Positions 8,789 through 15,277 of a DNA stretch of 25,102 nucleotides are shown here, piece by piece (the stretch's first letter is position 1; the number at the start of each line of letters is the position of its first letter). Location: contig DBXU01000136.1 of NCBI GenBank assembly GCA_002310075.1, forward strand, positions 8,461-33,562, read 5' to 3'. Made by a program: the position numbers and the translations under genes. The notes beneath the pieces were generated by a model. That model made no database searches. It worked only from the letters and a program-made list of their open reading frames with translations, and was not told the origin of the DNA. The stretch is from Bacteroidales bacterium UBA1204 (GTDB lineage: Bacteria; Bacteroidota; Bacteroidia; Bacteroidales; F082).

Positions 8789-11255
8789 CTTTTTTCTTTT
8801 TCAAAACGCTTCGTTTATAAGCTGGAATCTTCATCAGTTGCCAAAACACGAAAGGCTGAAGCGAATAGGAAATCATTATGGTCGAAGCCATGCCGATAAG
8901 GGTACTAAGGCCGATGGAACGGATGGCTGGATGAACAGCAAAAAGAAGCGAGGCAACCACGATGACAAGGATAACCGCTGAGAAGAAAATGGCTACCTTG
9001 TGCCATGTTAGGATATCACGGCTCCCTGTCCGAGCCTGTGATAGCAGACCCTCCATGATGAAAATGCTATAGTCCACGCCCACACCAAAGATAAAGGTGG
9101 AGATGATGATGTTGATAAGATTGAATTCCAATCCAAGGAGGGCCATATAACCTTGCACCATAAACCAGCTTAGCACCATGGGGATGAACGAAAGCAAAGC
9201 CGTAATGAGGTTGCGGAATGACACCAACAGGATCACTAAAACGAACAAGGAGGAAATCCATACGGCAATATTGAAATCGTCATTGATGACCTCCACCATA
9301 CTCTTGCAATAATAAAACGGCTCCAAAACGAAAGTTTTAGGATTCGTGACCAAAGCATCTGTCACAAGGTCCTTTTCATCAAAATCCATAGAAACATCCG
9401 TAAACACCATATACTGATTGTCGGCATTACATTCTATGAAGTTTCCAAGCAGATTGTCGGGCACTACGCCACTTTCCATCAGAGAGGCTGTTTCATAATC
9501 GGCCTCGAGAAGATCCTTGAATTCATAGAACATCATAGGATCAAGTCCAAAATCATAAGCCGCCTTGTCTACAAGTGAGATAGCTGTAGCCTTCTTTTCT
9601 TCAGTCCAATACGAGTTCCAGGCGGCAATACGTTGCTCCTGGTCCTTTTGGGTAACAAAAAGCATTGGAATCATATTGGTATACCCATGGACGAACCCTC
9701 CTTGCGAAAGAGAATCCAACTTGACCATCAGCGACTTGTCAGCTTCAAGAGCCTCATCCAAGTCGGTGGAAACCGTAGAGAAATAAAGGTGGTAGAAACC
9801 ATCGTTGTTCTTTTGGTTGAACAAGTTTTCAGCAGTCACTTCGGAAGGAGAATTATAGTCGAGGTTCCTCAGATCACTGTCGAATTTCACTTTGGGCGAG
9901 AAAATGATGCCAATGACAACGATTGTTATTATCAAAGCCAAGAACCATGGTTTCTTGTCGAAAGGCATGTTGTTGAGACGTGAAATACGACGAAACGTCT
10001 TGCTATTGCTGTCGGCTTTACGAGCAGGCAGGAAATGGGGTAAGAAAATGAGGGCGAACAAGGTGCTACCCAACAAAGCGAAAGAAGCAAACAAACCAAA
10101 GTCGCGAAGCAGGTCGCTCTCGGTAAAAAGCAAACTACAAAAAGCGCCAACGGTGGTAATGCAACCCAGAAACACTGGTGTCGACTCATCAAGAAGAAGC
10201 TTTTCCGGATCGCCGACAAAGAAATGGTGGACGAGCACATGGAGACAATAACTGATGCCCACACCCAAGACAATGGCACCCAAGCCCAATGCCATCAACG
10301 ACATGCCACCCTTGATCCAATAGATGCAGGCCAACGAAAAAGCGGTGCCATACAAAATAGGCAGCAACAATTTCCAGATGAATGAAAAACTTCTGAAACA
10401 AAGCCCTATAAGAATCAAGATCAAGACAATGGAAATACCGACGGTCACCATCAAATCTGAACGTATGCGTCCTGCATTCGAAACGCTTCCGATCGGATCG
10501 CCATGCACATGGACTTTGATGTCGGGGTGCACCGTCTCGAATTCTTTTTGTGTCTTTCTCAACATACGGCAAAAATCGGTTGCCGCTTGCGAATCCAAGG
10601 ATTTGAAGGCAGGTGCAAGATAGGCAAGAGCTACGGTGCTGTCGGGACAGAACAAGTGACCATCAATGATATTATAACCCGTAGTCGCACCATCCAGCAC
10701 ATCGCCAAGCACAATGCCTCTCAAATTGAGCGGGTCATAGGCTATAGCTTGGGTGATGTCGCCCGTCTCGTCCTCCATCATCTGCTCATAGTTGACCCAC
10801 ATCTGCGTTTTGACGGCCTCGGGGTCCATAGCCTTGTCAAACTCTTGGTAGGCTGACGTATCGATAAAAGAAGGCAGATGACCGAGCACAAAATCCAAAG
10901 CGTTTAAGGCCATTTCCGGCTCCATCTTATACAAAACATTGGAAATGAAACGGCCTGAAGAATCCTTCTTCATCAACAAATCCACGAATTCATCGGTACG
11001 TTCAGCCAGTATTTCAGGCGAAAGACGGACCCCGGCCGAGGTCACTTGGATGTAGATCTTGTCCTTCAGCTCAATGGAGGTGAATGCCAGTTGGCTTTCA
11101 ACGCTTGACGTAGGAAGTAACTTTGAAATATCCTCCTCATACTTGACTTTTAGTCCAAAAAACACAAAAAGCAAGGAACTAAAAACCAATAGTAAATACA
11201 TGAGTATCTTATGCTTGTGAAGATACCGATATATGGGCAGAAAGATTTTTTGCAT
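8772..11255 (-). CDS. MMPL/RND-family lipid exporter
   Basis: The 827-residue protein has the two-half layout of MMPL exporters. The first membrane segment is at about 18-36, a large periplasmic loop spans 37-268, and a cluster of five or six segments lies at 268-408. The second half starts with a segment near 438-453, has a second loop to about 660, and ends with a last cluster to 810 and a basic cytosolic tail. Such proteins use proton flow to export lipids and lipid-linked products. The proton-relay Asp-Tyr pair is present in the second half (GVGVDY, Asp728-Tyr729). The first half has GVGISY, with Ser335 in place of Asp. It is the first gene of the operon, 17-bp overlapping with fakA, with a promoter box 24 bp upstream of the start. 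The cargo is probably the acylated product made by the downstream enzymes. Confidence 0.85.
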   Translation of the reverse strand: MQKIFLPIYRYLHKHKILMYLLLVFSSLLFVFFGLKVKYEEDISKLLPTSSVESQLAFTSIELKDKIYIQVTSAGVRLSPEILAERTDEFVDLLMKKDSSGRFISNVLYKMEPEMALNALDFVLGHLPSFIDTSAYQEFDKAMDPEAVKTQMWVNYEQMMEDETGDITQAIAYDPLNLRGIVLGDVLDGATTGYNIIDGHLFCPDSTVALAYLAPAFKSLDSQAATDFCRMLRKTQKEFETVHPDIKVHVHGDPIGSVSNAGRIRSDLMVTVGISIVLILILIGLCFRSFSFIWKLLLPILYGTAFSLACIYWIKGGMSLMALGLGAIVLGVGISYCLHVLVHHFFVGDPEKLLLDESTPVFLGCITTVGAFCSLLFTESDLLRDFGLFASFALLGSTLFALIFLPHFLPARKADSNSKTFRRISRLNNMPFDKKPWFLALIITIVVIGIIFSPKVKFDSDLRNLDYNSPSEVTAENLFNQKNNDGFYHLYFSTVSTDLDEALEADKSLMVKLDSLSQGGFVHGYTNMIPMLFVTQKDQEQRIAAWNSYWTEEKKATAISLVDKAAYDFGLDPMMFYEFKDLLEADYETASLMESGVVPDNLLGNFIECNADNQYMVFTDVSMDFDEKDLVTDALVTNPKTFVLEPFYYCKSMVEVINDDFNIAVWISSLFVLVILLVSFRNLITALLSFIPMVLSWFMVQGYMALLGLEFNLINIIISTFIFGVGVDYSIFIMEGLLSQARTGSRDILTWHKVAIFFSAVILVIVVASLLFAVHPAIRSIGLSTLIGMASTIMISYSLQPFVFWQLMKIPAYKRSVLKKKKDAEDK

Positions 11256-11279
11256 GAAATTTTCTTAATTAATAAGGTG

Positions 11280-11287
11280 CAAAAGTA
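11280..11287 (-). promoter_or_regulatory. Promoter of the MMPL-fakA-fakB operon
   Basis: The minus strand reads TACTTTTG, an exact fit to the -7 consensus TAnnTTTG of Bacteroidetes housekeeping sigma. A TTTT block about 20 nt upstream (near 11,308-11,311) could serve as the -33 element. Transcription would begin near 11,275, giving a leader of about 20 nt before the MMPL start. It lies between that gene and the terminator of the upstream barrel gene. Confidence 0.6.
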
Positions 11288-11365
11288 CGACTTTTTTCTC
11301 AATCCCTAAAAGTTATTTTACTACCCGACAGTTGATGAAACACAAAAGCTTGATTCATAGCAAAA

Positions 11366-11400
11366 AATAATAGAGACGCCTTCAGGGCGTCTCTATTATT
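11366..11400 (-). terminator. Rho-independent terminator of the barrel gene
   Basis: A perfect 15-bp inverted repeat pairs 11,366-11,380 (AATAATAGAGACGCC) with 11,386-11,400 around a 5-nt loop. On the minus strand the stem is followed by a T-run. It lies 23 bp after the stop of the outer-membrane barrel gene and separates it from the lipid operon. Confidence 0.9.
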
Positions 11401-11422
11401 ATTTTCGATAACTGGTTGAGGC

Positions 11423-12022
11423 TTAGAAATTCATGCCAATGCCAACGAAAAGGCCATTGGTCTTCAAAGTGACATAATCACTTTTGTCAATATCCATCAA
11501 GCCTAAACGATAGCCACCAAACACATTGAAGGTGGAGAACTTCACATCGGCGCCAAACACAGCATAAATGTTAAAACGATTCATGTTGCTATTGTCACCA
11601 TACCAATCAGAATTAGTCAATTGAGTGTCTCCAAGGTATGTCTTAGTATTGCCAACAACACCTAAACTCAACATGGGACCCACGAAAGGAGCAATGGAAA
11701 AATCACGATTAATGCTGATAGGATAGTTGAACAGAACTGGAACGTCAATGATGGCTTGCGTAGATTTGGCTTTAGCCGTACCATTCAATTCTGAAGCGTT
11801 TCTCATGTTCATACGGAACTGGGCACCAGCGGCAACGCCGAAACCATGGGAAATGCCGATGTTCTTGGTGAAACCAACAAATAAGCCCTGATAGTTGGTA
11901 GAACTATTGCTATAAGCAAACGTCTCAGGAGCATAACCAGCATAGATCATGTTTTGTGCCTGCACATTTCCGGCAACGAACATAGCGGCTACAAGAGCCA
12001 CAATTGCTAATACTTTCTTCAT
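11423..12022 (-). CDS. Outer-membrane beta-barrel protein (PorT-like)
   Basis: The 199-residue protein has a signal peptide (about 1-22, ending VQAQ). The rest is alternating polar/hydrophobic strands typical of a small barrel: NYQGLFVGFTKNIG, FGVAAGAQFRMNM, IIDVPVLFNYPI, FSIAPFVGPMLSLG, FNVFGGYRLGLMDI and a final GLFVGIGMNF. The chain ends in an aromatic residue, as expected for insertion by the BAM machinery. This fits the outer-membrane-beta-barrel/PorT-like families of Bacteroidetes. Nothing in the sequence shows a substrate or enzymatic role. It is a single-gene unit with its own terminator and is divergent from the DUF362 lipoprotein gene. Confidence 0.85.
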   Translation of the reverse strand: MKKVLAIVALVAAMFVAGNVQAQNMIYAGYAPETFAYSNSSTNYQGLFVGFTKNIGISHGFGVAAGAQFRMNMRNASELNGTAKAKSTQAIIDVPVLFNYPISINRDFSIAPFVGPMLSLGVVGNTKTYLGDTQLTNSDWYGDNSNMNRFNIYAVFGADVKFSTFNVFGGYRLGLMDIDKSDYVTLKTNGLFVGIGMNF

Positions 12023-12120
12023 TGTTTTGAGTATTTAAAAAGTTGATTCAATTATAATCCTTGTTTCTACAAACAATAACAAACTGCAATTATTGTGCCA
12101 TAGTCTTGTTTATTCGGCTG

Positions 12121-12128
12121 CAAAAATA
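12121..12128 (-). promoter_or_regulatory. Putative -7 box (TATTTTTG) for the barrel gene
   Basis: The minus strand reads TATTTTTG followed by CAGCC, a common form of the Bacteroidetes -7 element. It would give the barrel gene a leader of roughly 95 nt. It lies in the divergent region shared with the DUF362 gene. No clear -33 TTTG is seen. Confidence 0.45.
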
Positions 12129-12161
12129 CATAAAAATAAGATAACCGTTCTGATGTTTTTG

Positions 12162-12169
12162 TATCTTTG
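12162..12169 (+). promoter_or_regulatory. -7 promoter box (TATCTTTG) for the DUF362 gene
   Basis: TATCTTTGC is a textbook Bacteroidetes -7 element, placed 23 bp before the ATG at 12,193, so the leader would be short. A good -33 TTTG is not present at the usual spacing. It probably drives the DUF362-esterase pair and perhaps the SDR gene. Confidence 0.6.
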
Positions 12170-12192
12170 CAGGAATCCTAGCAGACAAAACC

Positions 12193-13299
12193 ATGAAAAA
12201 AACACTATTAATCGTAGCTATATCGACCTGCGTGGCTGCCATGACGGCTTGCGGAGGGAAAACAATTACAGAAACAGAAAGGAACAAAGAAATGACTCAA
12301 CAACCCACACCTGGCACCGATGGTAACAAGTATGTGCCCTACGAACAACGTACCGGCGAAGAAGCTGTGGTGTATTTCACCCGAAACCTGTCGGCCGAAG
12401 GCCTCATCAAGGCTTATGAACAAGTGAATGGAAAAATCGAAGGCAAAGTCGGCGTAAAACTTCATACGGGCGAACAGAATGGTCCCAACATCATTCCTCG
12501 CGAATGGGTGAAGGCCTTAATGGAAAAAGACCTCCCAGAGGCCAACATCATCGAAACAAACACTTATTATGAAGGCGATCGTTATACTACCGAACAACAT
12601 CGCAAGACCTTGGAAGTCAACGGTTGGACCTTCTGCCCTGTCGACATCTTGGATGAAGAAGACACCTGCACCCTACCTGTTAAAGGTGGCAAATGGTTTG
12701 ACAAAATGGCCGTGGGAAGCCATCTGAAAAACTATAACTCCATGGTCGCTTTGACCCATTTCAAGGGCCACACCCAAGGCGGCTTTGGCGGCAGCAACAA
12801 AAACATCGGCATCGGCTGTGCTGACGGCCGTATCGGCAAGGCATGGATCCATACCACTCCGGGACAACCCAACCAATGGGATATCGCAAAGGAAGAATTC
12901 ATGGAACGCATGACAGAGTCTACCAAGGCTTCCATCGATTTCTTTGGCGAGCATGTCACCTATGTCAACGTGATGCGTAATATGTCGGTGTCGTGCGACT
13001 GTGAAGGCACTGCTGCGGCTCCCGTGGTCACACCAAATGTAGGCATCCTTTCCTCAACCGACATCCTTGCCATTGACCAGGCTTGTGTCGACATCATCTA
13101 TGCCATGACCGCCGAAGAACACCATGATATGCTGCAACGCATCGAATCAAGGCATGGTTACCGTCAATTGTCGTATATGAAGGAACTCGGCATGGGCCAT
13201 GACCGTTATGTGCTCATCGACCTCGACAATGGCGGCAAGCAGATTACGGCAGCTGAAGCTGCAAAAGACCTAAAGCCTTTTGTTAAAGAAGAAAAATAA
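12193..13299 (+). CDS. DUF362 family lipoprotein
   Basis: The 368-residue product has a lipoprotein signal with lipobox MTAC (Cys20), followed by GG, so it should be membrane-anchored and face the periplasm or surface. The body fits DUF362: VVYFTRNLSAEGLIKAYE, KVGVKLHTGE, NIIETNTYY, NYNSMVALTHFKGHTQGGFGG, then IGIGCADGRIGK and SVSCDCEG. Cysteines in the last two blocks (CADG and CDC) might bind a metal or an Fe-S cluster, as is suspected for some DUF362 proteins that carry ferredoxin parts; that is inference. There is no separate ferredoxin domain here. The biochemical role of DUF362 is unknown. The esterase gene follows after 6 bp, so the two are almost surely co-transcribed. Confidence 0.87.
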   Translation: MKKTLLIVAISTCVAAMTACGGKTITETERNKEMTQQPTPGTDGNKYVPYEQRTGEEAVVYFTRNLSAEGLIKAYEQVNGKIEGKVGVKLHTGEQNGPNIIPREWVKALMEKDLPEANIIETNTYYEGDRYTTEQHRKTLEVNGWTFCPVDILDEEDTCTLPVKGGKWFDKMAVGSHLKNYNSMVALTHFKGHTQGGFGGSNKNIGIGCADGRIGKAWIHTTPGQPNQWDIAKEEFMERMTESTKASIDFFGEHVTYVNVMRNMSVSCDCEGTAAAPVVTPNVGILSSTDILAIDQACVDIIYAMTAEEHHDMLQRIESRHGYRQLSYMKELGMGHDRYVLIDLDNGGKQITAAEAAKDLKPFVKEEK

Positions 13300-13305
13300 T
13301 AAACC

Positions 13306-14409
13306 ATGAAGCCAATTCATACACTCAGGCTCTGCCTTTTGTTTATGCTAGCCTTGCTTGGTGGCCATGCTTTGGCACAAATCCAAACCATCGAATGGCA
13401 GGGCGTGCAACGAGAATATCTTGTCAAAACGCCACAGCAGGCCGAGTATCCTGTCCCCGTGCTGTATTTCCTGCACGGCTTGGGCGACAACATCACCCGA
13501 TTGGACAATGAATTCCACTTTCAGGACATCGCTGACAATTTCAAGTGGACCATAGTCGTACCTCAAGCCCTAAACGAAGGTTATGCTACCATGTGGAATG
13601 CAGGACTGATGAATAGCAACACCGATGACTCGGGCTTCCTCATGGCCTTGCTCGATTCATTGGCCGTTCCTTATCAATTGGACTTGGACAGCGTTTTCTT
13701 TACAGGTTTCTCAATGGGAGGTTTCATGACGCACCGCATGGCCATCGAACATGGCGACCGCATCACAGCCTGCGCACCCGTCAGCGGACTCATCACCTTC
13801 TCGTTAAGTTCGCAAACTCCCATTGCACCCGTGCGCATGCTGCATATCCATGGCACCGCCGATCCAGTTGTCGGATACAACGGCGGTTCTCAATACTTTG
13901 GTGGTACATTAGGCCTCAGTGTAGAAGCCATCCTCGACTATTGGAAGGCTGCCAATGGTTGTGAAGGAGAGCCCGAAATAGACTCTTTGCCAGACACACA
14001 TAACGACGGTTTGCGTTTTGTGCGTTATACATACGATTGCGGTACGGAACTGCAGCACGTTAAGGTGATTGGTGGCAACCACACTTTTTATCTCAACGAA
14101 AACCAGACCGATGTCAGCCTCATAAATTTGATCCATGATTTTTTCGTCGGAAAAAACAATACCGAAGACATCACCGACCAGCCAACTCATGAAAGTATGA
14201 CGATTGCGCCCAACCCTAACGAAGGTCATTTCAGCATTATGGTTGAGAACGCAACAAAAATTCAAGTAATTGACCTGTTGGGAAGAGTAATCGACACACA
14301 ACATCTTTCGCCTGGATCCAATTTTTTGAATTATGATTATTTGCCGGAAGGCATCTATGTCATCAGGGAACTAGGAGGTGGGGCAATAAAAATGGTGTTG
14401 CGTAAGTAA
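13306..14409 (+). CDS. T9SS-secreted PHB-depolymerase/feruloyl-esterase-like alpha/beta hydrolase
   Basis: The 367-residue protein has a signal peptide (1-24), an alpha/beta-hydrolase domain (about 28-282) and a C-terminal T9SS type A sorting domain (about 298-367). The sorting domain starts IAPNPNEGHFS and contains IQVIDLLGRVI and a PEGIYVI strand. Catalytic candidates are Ser136 in GFSMGG, Asp186 in HGTADP and His259 in GGNHTF, with an HGLGDN oxyanion block at 57-62. This resembles the LpqC/PHB-depolymerase-like esterase family, which acts on ester bonds such as feruloyl, acetyl or polyester links. It should be exported by Sec and then released or attached at the cell surface by T9SS. The substrate cannot be named. 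It lies 6 bp behind the DUF362 gene. Confidence 0.88.
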   Translation: MKPIHTLRLCLLFMLALLGGHALAQIQTIEWQGVQREYLVKTPQQAEYPVPVLYFLHGLGDNITRLDNEFHFQDIADNFKWTIVVPQALNEGYATMWNAGLMNSNTDDSGFLMALLDSLAVPYQLDLDSVFFTGFSMGGFMTHRMAIEHGDRITACAPVSGLITFSLSSQTPIAPVRMLHIHGTADPVVGYNGGSQYFGGTLGLSVEAILDYWKAANGCEGEPEIDSLPDTHNDGLRFVRYTYDCGTELQHVKVIGGNHTFYLNENQTDVSLINLIHDFFVGKNNTEDITDQPTHESMTIAPNPNEGHFSIMVENATKIQVIDLLGRVIDTQHLSPGSNFLNYDYLPEGIYVIRELGGGAIKMVLRK

Positions 14410-14435
14410 CAGACTCAAAAGAAGACAGGTTCTAT

Positions 14436-15269
14436 ATGAAAAACGAGAAGGTAATACTGATTACGGGTGCCAGCAGCGGCATCGGATTCGATGCAGCGCA
14501 AACCTTGGCACAACAGGGGCATTGCGTGTTTGCTGCGGCTCGAAGGACGGAACTCATGGAGCCATTGAAAGCCTATGGCGTACATGTCATCAAGATGGAT
14601 GTCACCGATGAGAAATCGATGAAAGATGGCGTTGAAACCCTCATCCAAGCCATGGGCCATATCGACGTGCTGATCAACAATGCGGGCTATGGCTATTTCG
14701 GCGCCATCGAGAACGTGCCTATGGAAGAAGCACGCCGACAACTTGAGGTGAATGTGTTCGGTTTAGCCAGACTCACACAGTTGGTGCTGCCTTATATGCG
14801 CCAGCAAAAAAACGGACGCATCATCAACACCTCCTCAATAGCGGGAAAAATGGTGTTTTACATGGGTGGTTGGTATAACATCACCAAGTATTCAGTAGAA
14901 GCTTTCAGTGATGCGTTGCGCATGGAGATGAAACCCTATGGCATTGATGTGGTGATGATTGAGCCTGGTGCCATCAAGACCGATTGGGGTATTATCGCGG
15001 CACGCCACCTGAAAGAGTCATCGGAAGGAACAGCCTATGAAGCAAGTGGAAACCAATGGGCTCATAACATGGATTGGTTCTACAAGACCAACTTGCTTTC
15101 ATCACCTTCGGTAATCACCAAAGCCATCGTTCGGGCCGTCAACAGCCGCCATCCAAAAGCACGCTATTGTCGTGGACGCTTTTCTATCATCGGCCGGATA
15201 GCACACGCCCTCATGCCAGCACGATGGTGGGATGCCTTGATGCGACAAGGTGGAAAACTCAAAGTATAA
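14436..15269 (+). CDS. Short-chain dehydrogenase/reductase (classical SDR)
   Basis: The 277-residue cytosolic protein is a classical SDR. The cofactor motif TGASSGIG is at 10-17, NNAG at 82-85, the catalytic Ser is in NTSS (134 or 135), and the Tyr148-x3-Lys152 pair is in YNITK. An Arg pair after the second strand (AARR) suggests preference for NADP(H). The C-terminal part (WAHNMDWFYKT and the RHPKARYCRGRF block) resembles SDRs annotated as oxidoreductases acting on retinol- or steroid-like compounds, but the substrate is not predictable. It starts 26 bp after the esterase gene, so read-through is likely, and it meets the Ntn-MBL fusion gene tail to tail with 8 bp between stops. Confidence 0.9.
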   Translation: MKNEKVILITGASSGIGFDAAQTLAQQGHCVFAAARRTELMEPLKAYGVHVIKMDVTDEKSMKDGVETLIQAMGHIDVLINNAGYGYFGAIENVPMEEARRQLEVNVFGLARLTQLVLPYMRQQKNGRIINTSSIAGKMVFYMGGWYNITKYSVEAFSDALRMEMKPYGIDVVMIEPGAIKTDWGIIAARHLKESSEGTAYEASGNQWAHNMDWFYKTNLLSSPSVITKAIVRAVNSRHPKARYCRGRFSIIGRIAHALMPARWWDALMRQGGKLKV

Positions 15270-15277
15270 TAAAACGT

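Larger units (their letters stand above)
3389..11255 (-). other. Seven-gene operon: MMPL-fakA-fakB-YghO-plsX-ACP-lolA-like
   Basis: All seven genes run on the minus strand from 11,255 to 3,389. The junctions, in order, are a 17-bp overlap, a 7-bp overlap, a 3-bp gap, a 4-bp overlap, a 15-bp gap and a 4-bp overlap. A promoter box lies just upstream of the first gene and no terminator hairpin interrupts the set. The GH97 gene follows after 6 bp and is probably part of the same message. The gene set reads as fatty-acid activation, transfer to ACP, acyl transfer to an unknown acceptor, and export. Confidence 0.8.

Noticed and set aside
3389..11255. Aryl polyene or flexirubin pigment cluster, suggested by MMPL, LolA-like, ACP and thioesterase genes
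   Set aside because: There is no ketosynthase, ketoreductase, dehydratase, ammonia-lyase or glycosyl/acyltransferase set of those clusters; FakAB and PlsX point to use of ready-made fatty acids.
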